64,000 nucleotides of DNA from RGIG9041 sp045657265. GTDB lineage: Bacteria > Bacillota > Clostridia > Oscillospirales > QAKW01. The stretch lies in NCBI GenBank assembly GCA_045657265.1, contig JAZOSU010000013.1, positions 1-64,000 on the forward strand, given 5' to 3'. This document shows, piece after piece, positions 7,264-14,374 of the stretch. How positions within the stretch are numbered: the stretch's first letter is position 1; each line of letters begins with the position of its first letter. The position numbers were made by a program, and so were the translations under genes. Under the pieces are notes generated by a model. It had not been told where the DNA came from and did not search any database. It saw nothing but the letters and a program-made list of their open reading frames with translations.

Positions 7264-8901
7264 TTAAAACTCCTTAAGTCTTTTTAAAGTACGTTCTTTT
7301 CCGAGAATCTTCATAATACTGTAAAGGTCGGGAGATTGCATTTTACCTGTAACCGCGATGCGAAGCACCATACTTACATCACCTACATGACCTTTATACA
7401 TTTCGGGATTCTTTTTATAGTCTTTTGGTTTTTGAGCATACCCAAGCTCAGATGCTATAACTTTAATTTTTTCAAACCATTCTGATGAATCGTCGTTTTC
7501 GTCGTAGCCCGAAATGAAGTTATCTATAATAGCTTTTGCATCTTCTTTTACATTTTCGGGAAGCTGATCTTTGATTTCAAAAAGTCCGTCAAAGAAAAAG
7601 CTGAGATATTCGCGTACTTCGTTCCATTTAGCTATATCTTTTCTCGGTTTTGCATCGTTTCTGCCTATTTCAAAAATTGATTTTGTATAGTCATAATCAG
7701 CGCTGAGATATCCGTAAAGTTCCTCATCATTTTCTTTTGCCCAACTGAGAACTTCATCGGTTACTGCCTGTGCTGACATAACGCTTATAGCATTTTTTGA
7801 AACATCATCAAGTTTATCAAGGTCAAACAGTGAACCGCTATGAGCCATTTTAGCTGTTGTGAATTTAAACTCTTCCAAAGGAGTTTTAGGATTCTGAAGT
7901 CTCCACTCTTCATAATTTGAGTTGAGTAAGGTCATAACATATTCACGCACTGCCGAAACAGGATAGCCCTGCTTGCGATAATAAGTAAGTGCAGCTTCAG
8001 GGTCATGACGTTTTGAGAGTTTACGTTTAGAATTACCATCAGATTTCATAAGAAGTGAAATATGAAGGTATTTAGGAGTTTTAAATCCAAGCAAGTTGAA
8101 AAGTTGAACGTGAAGAGGGAGTGATGAAAGCCACTCCTCACCTCTTATAACATGGGTCACTCTCATAATATGATCGTCTACTGCATGTGCAAAATGGTAT
8201 GTAGGTATACCATCGCTTTTAAGAAGAACCTGATCTACATAGTTCTCATCCATTTCAAGTTTGCCTTTTATAACGTCAGTAAATTTAATTCTTCCGCCTT
8301 CTTTACCGGGTGAACGAAGACGAAGAACATAAGGCACACCATCATCTATAAATTTTTTCACAGTTTCAAAATCTGCGTCGCGGTATTTTGCCCATTTACC
8401 ATAAACACCGGGAAGAACTTTAAGCTGTTCCTGTTCACTTCTTATACTTTCAAGTTCTTCTTTAGTATAGAAGCAAGGATATGCAAGTCCTCTTATCACA
8501 AGGTCTTTTGCATAAACGTGATATATAGGAGCACGTTTTGACTGGCTATACGGTCCGTAATTTCCACATTCGCCGTCAAGAGTTACACCTTCATCAAACT
8601 CAAGACCATAATGAGCAAAAGAATTGATTATTGTTTCAACAGCACCTTCAACTTTACGCTGAGAATCTGTATCTTCAATTCTTAAAATATATACACCACC
8701 GCTCTGACGCGCAAGGCGTTCTGATACCAAAGCGGGAAAAAGATTACCAAAATGCACAAAACCCGTAGGGCTTGGTGCTATACGTGTTACTCTTGCACCT
8801 TCCGGAAGCTGACGTTCAGGGAATTCTTTTTCCATATCATCCGGAGTTTTTGTAATATCAGGAAACAAAAGGTTTGCAAGTAATAAGTTTTTATCTTCCA
8901 T
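7264..8901 (-). CDS. gltX: Glutamyl-tRNA synthetase
   Basis: The 545-residue protein has RIAPSPTGFVHFGN (variant HIGH motif), RIEDTDSQRKVEGA, WLSSLPLHVQLF and KLSKRHD (KMSKS loop). It attaches glutamate to tRNA-Glu. It has an N-terminal extension of about 35 residues ahead of the first motif, slightly longer than usual. It leads the gltX-glnS operon. No T-box leader is present: the promoter is only about 35 nt upstream of the start. Confidence 0.95.
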   Translation of the reverse strand: MEDKNLLLANLLFPDITKTPDDMEKEFPERQLPEGARVTRIAPSPTGFVHFGNLFPALVSERLARQSGGVYILRIEDTDSQRKVEGAVETIINSFAHYGLEFDEGVTLDGECGNYGPYSQSKRAPIYHVYAKDLVIRGLAYPCFYTKEELESIRSEQEQLKVLPGVYGKWAKYRDADFETVKKFIDDGVPYVLRLRSPGKEGGRIKFTDVIKGKLEMDENYVDQVLLKSDGIPTYHFAHAVDDHIMRVTHVIRGEEWLSSLPLHVQLFNLLGFKTPKYLHISLLMKSDGNSKRKLSKRHDPEAALTYYRKQGYPVSAVREYVMTLLNSNYEEWRLQNPKTPLEEFKFTTAKMAHSGSLFDLDKLDDVSKNAISVMSAQAVTDEVLSWAKENDEELYGYLSADYDYTKSIFEIGRNDAKPRKDIAKWNEVREYLSFFFDGLFEIKDQLPENVKEDAKAIIDNFISGYDENDDSSEWFEKIKVIASELGYAQKPKDYKKNPEMYKGHVGDVSMVLRIAVTGKMQSPDLYSIMKILGKERTLKRLKEF

Positions 8902-8936
8902 AATTTTACCTCAAATACATACTATTTCAAATAGGT

Positions 8937-8965
8937 ATTATATTATAATACAGTAAACATTTCAA
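8937..8965 (-). promoter_or_regulatory. Promoter of gltX-glnS
   Basis: TTGAAA (8965-8960) and TATAAT (8942-8937) with 17-nt spacing on the minus strand. The leader is short. Confidence 0.6.
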
Positions 8966-8974
8966 TATGAAAAT

Positions 8975-9006
8975 AAAAAAAGTAAGAGGTTTTTGAGCCT
9001 CTTACT
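8975..9006 (-). terminator. Terminator of rubrerythrin
   Basis: AGTAAGAGG pairs with CCTCTTACT, and a T-run follows on the minus strand. Confidence 0.8.
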
Positions 9007-9013
9007 GATTTTT

Positions 9014-9550
9014 TTAATAATTTTTAGCGTTGATTTCAAAGTAGCTCTGAGGATGTGCACATGTAGGACAAATTTCAGGAGCTTTTTCACCAACCATAAT
9101 ATGTCCGCAGTTACGGCATTCCCAAACCTGAACTGAGCTTTTTGCAAATACTTCAGCAGCTTCAACATTATGCAAAAGTGCGCGGTAACGTTCTTCGTGA
9201 TGTTTTTCTATAGCTGCAACCATTCTGAATTTTGCAGCAAGTTCCGAAAAACCTTCTTTTTCAGCAGTTTCTGCAAAACCTGCATACATATCTGTCCATT
9301 CATAGTTTTCGCCTTCTGCGGCAGAAACAAGATTTTCAGCAGTAGAACCTATTCCGTTAAGTTCTTTGAACCAAAGCTTTGCATGTTCTTTTTCATTGTC
9401 TGCAGTTTTCAAGAAGAGAGCCGCAATCTGTTCAAAACCTTCTTTTTTAGCTTTTGAAGCAAAATAAGTATACTTATTTCTTGCTTCTGACTCTCCTGAA
9501 AATGCAGCCATAAGATTTTTTTCCGTCTGCGTACCTTTATATTTACTCAT
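9014..9550 (-). CDS. rbr: Rubrerythrin
   Basis: The 178-residue protein has an N-terminal ferritin-like di-iron domain (SGESEARNKY, EKEHAKLW, ETAEKEGF, EKHHEERY) and a C-terminal rubredoxin (CRNCGH ... CPTC). This is the classical order, opposite to the protein at 4476-5021. It is a hydrogen-peroxide reductase of anaerobes. AAGGAGG precedes the ATG, and it has its own promoter and terminator. It may belong to the same peroxide regulon, but no clear palindrome like the one upstream of perR was found here. Confidence 0.95.
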   Translation of the reverse strand: MSKYKGTQTEKNLMAAFSGESEARNKYTYFASKAKKEGFEQIAALFLKTADNEKEHAKLWFKELNGIGSTAENLVSAAEGENYEWTDMYAGFAETAEKEGFSELAAKFRMVAAIEKHHEERYRALLHNVEAAEVFAKSSVQVWECRNCGHIMVGEKAPEICPTCAHPQSYFEINAKNY

Positions 9551-9579
9551 ATTATTTACCTCCTTTGGAATATATATGT

Positions 9580-9608
9580 ATTATAGACCAAAACTTACAA
9601 TTTTACAA
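9580..9608 (-). promoter_or_regulatory. Promoter of rubrerythrin
   Basis: TTGTAA and TATAAT are separated by 17 nt on the minus strand, about 30 nt ahead of the start codon. Confidence 0.6.
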
Positions 9609-9668
9609 TAAAAACAAAAATATTTTTAAGTTGATTTCACATTACAAATATGTTAACATTAAAAAAAT

Positions 9669-9745
9669 GCGCATATAGCTCAGCTGGATAGAGCGTCAGA
9701 CTCCGACTCTGAAGGCCGCACGTTCGAATCGTGTTATGCGCGCCA
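9669..9745 (+). tRNA. tRNA-Arg(CCG)
   Basis: The 77-nt cloverleaf has acceptor GCGCATA/TATGCGC, an anticodon stem TCAGA/TCTGA enclosing CTCCGAC (anticodon CCG), T-loop TTCGAAT and encoded CCA. Confidence 0.95.
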
Positions 9746-9750
9746 AAGTA

Positions 9751-9781
9751 AAAAAGGCTGTAAATTTTTACAGCCTTTTTC
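9751..9781 (+). terminator. Terminator of tRNA-Arg
   Basis: AAAAAGGCTGTAAA pairs with TTTACAGCCTTTTT. Confidence 0.85.
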
Positions 9782-9993
9782 TATTTAATCATAAGTATCA
9801 CAGGATAGAGTGTTTCAACTTTTACATCTATTGTATAAATATCATTATCTGTATTTTCAAATTCTACAGGAACAAGAGTCATACAAAAAAGCGGCATAAT
9901 AACTACTCCCGATTTCACCTGATCAATTATGTCCTGACATCTTTGTTACAAATTATCTTCTTTAAGCGGCGTAACAGAATATGTATAAAGCAT
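9781..9993 (-). pseudogene. Small gene interrupted by an in-frame stop
   Basis: On the minus strand a 71-codon frame starts at 9993 behind AGAGGAAAA and runs to a TAG at 9781. A TAA at 9948-9946 interrupts it after 15 codons. Without that stop the product would read MLYTYSVTPLKEDNL, then QRCQDIIDQVKSG through DVKVETLYPVILMIK. The residue pattern on both sides is protein-like and no frame change is needed. I do not recognise the family. Either a point mutation inactivated it or the sequence has an error. Confidence 0.5.
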
Positions 9994-10067
9994 AATCTTT
10001 TCCTCTTTTAAAATAAAATATCAGTTTTAATTTAGCATAGATGACATTAAAAATGAACGCGAATTAT

Positions 10068-11033
10068 CTATTTCGACATTATTTCGTCAACTGTAGGCAC
10101 GTTATTTTCAGTAAAGAAATCAGCAAGATTTTCAAGATAAGAATCAGGATCTACAAGATATGCCATACCGTGTCCGGCATCTTTGACACTAACCATTCTT
10201 TTAGGGCAGGTACATACTTCAAAATTCTCAACACTCATATAATGCGGAACATATCTGTCATCATCTCCGTGGAAGAAAATCACGGGGATTTTACATTTTT
10301 CAAGGCTTTCCACGGGCGATGTTTTCTCAAGGTCAAACCTCCCGAAAATTCTCGCTCCGAGATAAACAAAAGGATACAAAGTGTCCGCCGGTAATTTCAT
10401 TTCTTTTATTACTTTTTTTATAATATCTTTTGCCGAGGTATATCCGCAATCAGCAAGAACTCCCACAACGTTTTCCGGAAGGTCATACCCTGCTGCTATA
10501 GAAACAGTTGCCGCTCCCATTGAAATACCTGTCAGAATAATCTTTACGTCTTTGCCGAATTTATCTATAATAAAATCTATCCACGATAGGCAGTCTCTGC
10601 TTTCATTTATACCAAAGCTTATAACGTTACCTCCGCTTAGTCCTGCTCCGCGTTGGTCAACAAGCAAAACGTTTCTACCAAGAGAAAAGGCACGTTGTAC
10701 CCCTCCGCAAAGATCACGCTGCGCACTTCCGCGATAGCCGTGAAACATAATTTCTATGGGTGCATTTTTATTACATTCATAATATTTACCATACAGAGTC
10801 AGTCCGTCAAAGGACACGGTACTGAACTGTTCATAGGGCATCTGTTTTACTTCCATCATCCATTTTAGCATAGTTTCTCTATACGGAAGGTATATTCTTC
10901 CGGGCGGAAGTTCAAACTCCTCTTTTGGTATCTTTTTGGAAGGCAGAACATAAAAAGCCATCAAAAAGCAAACAAAAGATACAAGCAATATCAAAATAAT
11001 TAAAGTGATCAACACTAAAAAAGTTATATACAT
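10068..11033 (-). CDS. Membrane-anchored alpha/beta hydrolase
   Basis: The protein has 321 residues from MYITFLVLI. An N-terminal membrane helix (about 3-27) is followed by an alpha/beta hydrolase domain with IMFHGYRGSA (oxyanion region), the nucleophile elbow GISMGA, and the acid and base in FHGDDDRYVP and DAGHGMAY. It is likely an extracytoplasmic or membrane-associated esterase or peptidase of the BEM46-like type; the substrate is unknown. I chose the ATG at 11033, with GGGAGG 7 nt upstream. It is divergent from the acyltransferase at 11130. Confidence 0.8.
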   Translation of the reverse strand: MYITFLVLITLIILILLVSFVCFLMAFYVLPSKKIPKEEFELPPGRIYLPYRETMLKWMMEVKQMPYEQFSTVSFDGLTLYGKYYECNKNAPIEIMFHGYRGSAQRDLCGGVQRAFSLGRNVLLVDQRGAGLSGGNVISFGINESRDCLSWIDFIIDKFGKDVKIILTGISMGAATVSIAAGYDLPENVVGVLADCGYTSAKDIIKKVIKEMKLPADTLYPFVYLGARIFGRFDLEKTSPVESLEKCKIPVIFFHGDDDRYVPHYMSVENFEVCTCPKRMVSVKDAGHGMAYLVDPDSYLENLADFFTENNVPTVDEIMSK

Positions 11034-11129
11034 ATTGCACCTCCCGACAAATAATAACACAAAACAAAGCAACTTGCAATTTTATTTGAAATGTTGTAAA
11101 CTCTTTTTATAAATATTCGGAGGGGATTT

Positions 11130-12395
11130 ATGAATATTGACGTTAATTACAAAAACAAAAAAAGATACAAAACTGCAAAATTTCCTATAAGACAACCTAA
11201 AATTATAGTTTACCTTATATGGATTTTATCCAAATTTGCACTTTTAGGAAAAAAATACAAAGTAGAAAAAATCAATATGGACGGCTTAAAACCGCCTTAT
11301 ATGCTTCTTAGCAATCATATGTATTTTATTGATTTTGAACTCTGCGCAATGGGAACATTTCCTCACAGAGTAAACAACGTTGTGAGCATTGACGGATATT
11401 ACAGAAGACCATGGCTTATGGAGCTTATTGGCGCTATATGTACAAGAAAATTCACTATGGATATCCACCTTATAAAATCTATAAATAAAGTTTTGAAACG
11501 CGGTGATATTCTTTCAATGTACCCTGAGGCAAGATACTCACCGAGCGGAAAACTTTCATTTCTTCCCGATTCTTTAGGCAAAATCGTTAAAATGAACAAA
11601 GTTCCCGTAGTTGCTGTTGTTCATCACGGAAACTATTTACACTCACCTTTCTGGAATTACCGCAAAAAGCGTAAAGCTCCGCTTTACACAACAATGACTC
11701 AGATACTCACTGCAAAACAGATAGAAGAAATGAGCATAGAGCAGATAAACAAAGCTCTGAGAGAAGGTCTTAATTACAACGACTACGAATATCAGCAAAA
11801 AAACGGAATATTAATAAAAGAAGACTTCCGTGCTGAAGGTATTCACAAAATACTTTATCAGTGCCCACATTGTATGGCAGAATCAAAAATGGATTCAAAA
11901 GGCACTGAAATATTCTGCAAAGAATGTGGTAAACGCTGGGTTCTTAACGAAAACGGAACCATTTCCGCTCTTGACGGAAACACAGAATTCCATCAGGTTA
12001 ACGACTGGTTTGATTGGGAAAGAGAACAAGTCAAAGCTCAGATTGAAAACGGAACATATCATTTCGAAGATGAGGTTGATGTCTATTCAATGCCAAGATG
12101 CTGGAAATTTGAGAAACTCGGCCATGCAAAACTCACTCATGATACAGAAAACGGATTTACCCTCAAAGGTGTTTACCGAGAAAAAGAATATCACATTCAA
12201 AGAAAACCATTTGAAACAAACAGTCTTCACATAGAATACGATTACTGTTACATCAAACCTTTTGATTGTGTTGATATTTCAACCGAAAATGATTCATTCT
12301 ACTGTTATCCCACAAAAGAAAACGTAGTTACAAAACTCGCATTTGCAACAGAAGAACTCTTCAAAATTCATCACAATAAACATAAAAAATGCTAA
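11130..12395 (+). CDS. PlsC-type lysophospholipid acyltransferase with zinc-ribbon insertion
   Basis: This is a 421-residue protein. The first 220 residues are a PlsC-like acyltransferase with NHMYFID (the NHx4D motif) and YPEARYS (substitute for the EGTRS motif). A four-cysteine zinc ribbon follows (CPHCMAES ... CKECGKRW, about residues 246-275), then a beta-rich C-terminal domain of unknown role. It probably acylates a lysolipid or glycolipid at the inner membrane face. The GGAGGGG site lies 6 nt before the ATG. The C-terminal extension makes it much longer than plain PlsC. Confidence 0.75.
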   Translation: MNIDVNYKNKKRYKTAKFPIRQPKIIVYLIWILSKFALLGKKYKVEKINMDGLKPPYMLLSNHMYFIDFELCAMGTFPHRVNNVVSIDGYYRRPWLMELIGAICTRKFTMDIHLIKSINKVLKRGDILSMYPEARYSPSGKLSFLPDSLGKIVKMNKVPVVAVVHHGNYLHSPFWNYRKKRKAPLYTTMTQILTAKQIEEMSIEQINKALREGLNYNDYEYQQKNGILIKEDFRAEGIHKILYQCPHCMAESKMDSKGTEIFCKECGKRWVLNENGTISALDGNTEFHQVNDWFDWEREQVKAQIENGTYHFEDEVDVYSMPRCWKFEKLGHAKLTHDTENGFTLKGVYREKEYHIQRKPFETNSLHIEYDYCYIKPFDCVDISTENDSFYCYPTKENVVTKLAFATEELFKIHHNKHKKC

Positions 12396-12471
12396 TTTAT
12401 GTCAAAACGCGAATTTTTTATCAAAAATATATAAAAGTTTTATAAAATGTATTTATTTTTTGTCTAATATG

Positions 12472-12507
12472 TGATATCATTTGATTGAGATAAAGATAAG
12501 CTTTATC
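12472..12507 (+). promoter_or_regulatory. hpf promoter-leader element
   Basis: TGATATCAT (12472-12480) is an extended -10-like element, followed by GATTGAGATAA and a small hairpin GATAAAG-ATAAG-CTTTATC (12489-12507). A nearly identical arrangement occurs at 26770-26807 ahead of the small-RNA candidate. Confidence 0.4.
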
Positions 12508-12531
12508 AATTTTGAATCGGAGGCAAAAAAT

Positions 12532-13053
12532 ATGAAAACTGTATTTAATTTAAGAAAAGTAGATGTAGCAGAAAAAGACACATTGCTTATTGAGAAAAAG
12601 CTCACAAGACTTGAAAAGTTTTTCAGTAGCAGTGCTATTGCCACCGTAACTATTTCCAAAACAAGAGAAAACACAAATGTTGAAGTAACGGTTGCGGAAA
12701 AAGGAATGTTTTTCAGAGCTGAGCGTTCAGGCAAAAGTCTTACCGCTTGCGTCGACGAAATTATAGATATACTCACAAGACAAATAAGAAAGAATAAAAC
12801 AAGACTCGAAAAACGGTTATATGATGGAAAACCGATGGCTTTTGACAGTGAATACATCGATCAGGAAGAATATAACATAGTTAAATCAAAAACGGTATAT
12901 TTAAAGCCAATGGACAAAGAAGAAGCTATTCTGGAAATGAATATGCTCGGACATTCTTTCTTCCTGTATCAAGATGAAGACACTCACAAGGTTTGTCTTG
13001 CATACAAAAGACAGGACGGAGATTACGGAATATTGGAAGCCGAAATTCAATAA
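12532..13053 (+). CDS. hpf: Ribosome hibernation-promoting factor, long form
   Basis: The 173-residue protein has an N-terminal HPF/RaiA domain (MKTVFNLRKVDVAEKDTLLI through about residue 95) and the C-terminal dimerisation domain (YNIVKSKTVYLKPMDKEEAI ... GHSFFLY). The long form pairs 70S ribosomes into inactive 100S dimers in stationary phase. I chose the ATG at 12532 because CGGAGG sits 8 nt upstream; the frame is open 51 nt further but has no ribosome site. It is closed by a bidirectional terminator. Confidence 0.95.
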   Translation: MKTVFNLRKVDVAEKDTLLIEKKLTRLEKFFSSSAIATVTISKTRENTNVEVTVAEKGMFFRAERSGKSLTACVDEIIDILTRQIRKNKTRLEKRLYDGKPMAFDSEYIDQEEYNIVKSKTVYLKPMDKEEAILEMNMLGHSFFLYQDEDTHKVCLAYKRQDGDYGILEAEIQ

Positions 13054-13062
13054 TCTGAAAAC

Positions 13063-13100
13063 AAAAATAGCTTAGAGGAAAATCCTCTAAGCTATTTTTT
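13063..13100. terminator. Bidirectional terminator between hpf and the convergent membrane-protein gene
   Basis: AAAAATAGCTTAGAGG and CCTCTAAGCTATTTTTT form a 16-bp stem between convergent genes. Confidence 0.9.
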
Positions 13101-13890
13101 ATTGTTCTGTTTGTGTATTTTCTTCAACAGCTGTTTCAGTCTGTTCCGGTTTTGTTTGCTCAAAAGGATTATATTCCTCCTGAACTTCAACCGTTTCTTC
13201 TTCAGCAGCAGGTTGTTCGATAACTTCTGCCTCGTTTTCAAAATCCACTGACTGTTCTTCTTGTTGGAAGTTTTCATTGCCCTTTATATTTTCAAGCCAG
13301 ATCTGATATCCACTTTTATTATGACGTATAACAAATATGAAAATACATACTGTCACATGGCATATTACTGACAAGATTTCAAAAAGCACTGCGTTATCAG
13401 GTGAATATTCTTTATAAATTCTATAGAGAGCTATATACATAAAAATCATATAGCATACGCTGAAAACAGAAGTTAAAAGTGTGATTAATGTTGCCGCAGC
13501 TAAAAAAATGTAAGTTTCAAGCAAAAAAGCCGCAACAACAAAGGGAACTGCAAACACAGATAAAACCGACTTCACAATATAAAACGATAAAAGTTTTACA
13601 GCATAGTTTGATTTTTTGCTCATAGTAGCATCTATATCATCTGCTATTTTACCGAAATAGTAAATATTAGCAAAAGGAATAAATGCGATGAAAGGATTTT
13701 TCATGCCACGGTTTTTAGCTATATTATACAAGCCTATTGACTGGAAAATATATTGTGCAGAAAAAACCACCAAAGCAAAAAACATTGACAGCAAAATCAT
13801 AATTATAGCTGACAAAACGTCTTGCACACCCGTTGAAAAAAATTCAGGTGTAGGAGCAAAATCATACTGCGGATAATAATCAAAATACAT
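13099..13890 (-). CDS. Hypothetical multi-pass membrane protein with acidic tail
   Basis: The 263-residue protein has a short N-terminus, about five membrane segments between residues 22 and 200, and a long Glu/Gln-rich cytoplasmic-type tail (residues 205-263). The loop NPFIAFIPFANIYYFGKIADD resembles a family of clostridial membrane proteins of unknown function. AGGAG lies ahead of the ATG at 13890. The next gene upstream (13907-14191) is on the same strand 16 nt away, so they may form an operon. Confidence 0.65.
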   Translation of the reverse strand: MYFDYYPQYDFAPTPEFFSTGVQDVLSAIIMILLSMFFALVVFSAQYIFQSIGLYNIAKNRGMKNPFIAFIPFANIYYFGKIADDIDATMSKKSNYAVKLLSFYIVKSVLSVFAVPFVVAAFLLETYIFLAAATLITLLTSVFSVCYMIFMYIALYRIYKEYSPDNAVLFEILSVICHVTVCIFIFVIRHNKSGYQIWLENIKGNENFQQEEQSVDFENEAEVIEQPAAEEETVEVQEEYNPFEQTKPEQTETAVEENTQTEQ

Positions 13891-13906
13891 AGTTTATATC
13901 TCCTGT

Positions 13907-14191
13907 TTATTTAGTTTTAAGCGCACGCTGAAGCCAGATAAGACCTATATCAAGCGCATCATACAAACTTTTCTTTTCGCTTTTTTTGAGAAGACGCTCC
14001 ATTGGTGATTTAGTCTCATCAGTAAGCAAAAGTTCAAGTGATACTTTTGTGGGGATATCTTTTGCATCTGTATCAAGAATGGTTATAAAAATTATATGCG
14101 TATCAGCAGGATTACCGAAATAGATATAATTTTTATAACGAACAAGAGGAAGACCCTTGTATGTTAAATATTTTTGTTCTTTTGTAGACAT
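13907..14191 (-). CDS. Conserved hypothetical protein
   Basis: The protein has 94 residues from MSTKEQKYLTYKG. It is predicted soluble and begins with a beta-rich segment (GLPLVRYKNYIYFGNPAD, then HIIFITILDTD) and ends in a helical part (SLYDALDIGLIWLQRALK). I cannot place it in a named family. I chose the ATG at 14191 because AAGGAG is 8 nt upstream; the earlier in-frame ATG lacks a ribosome site. Confidence 0.65.
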   Translation of the reverse strand: MSTKEQKYLTYKGLPLVRYKNYIYFGNPADTHIIFITILDTDAKDIPTKVSLELLLTDETKSPMERLLKKSEKKSLYDALDIGLIWLQRALKTK

Positions 14192-14301
14192 TGGGATTAC
14201 TCCTTTATTAATAGTAGAAATATGATACCACATTATTAATCGTTTGTAAATAAAAATATATTGAGTATTTTATTAATTTATGTTAAACTATTTGTTAACT
14301 C

Positions 14302-14358
14302 AAGGTGACAAGAATAATCCGCCTTTTAAAAACAAGTTCGGATTATTTTTGTCACCTT
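14302..14358 (+). promoter_or_regulatory. Long inverted repeat in the pcrA leader
   Basis: AAGGTGACAAGAATAATCCG (14302-14321) and its near-perfect complement (14339-14358, one mismatch) enclose 17 nt. The 20-bp stem ends 6 nt before the TTGGAGG ribosome site of pcrA. No T-run follows, so it is not a plain terminator. Confidence 0.6.
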
Positions 14359-14374
14359 ACGTTGGAGGAACAAA

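Noticed and set aside
5605..8965. A T-box riboswitch upstream of gltX, also considered for argS and trpS
   Set aside because: No TGGnACCGCG-type antiterminator motif or leader of the needed length was found.
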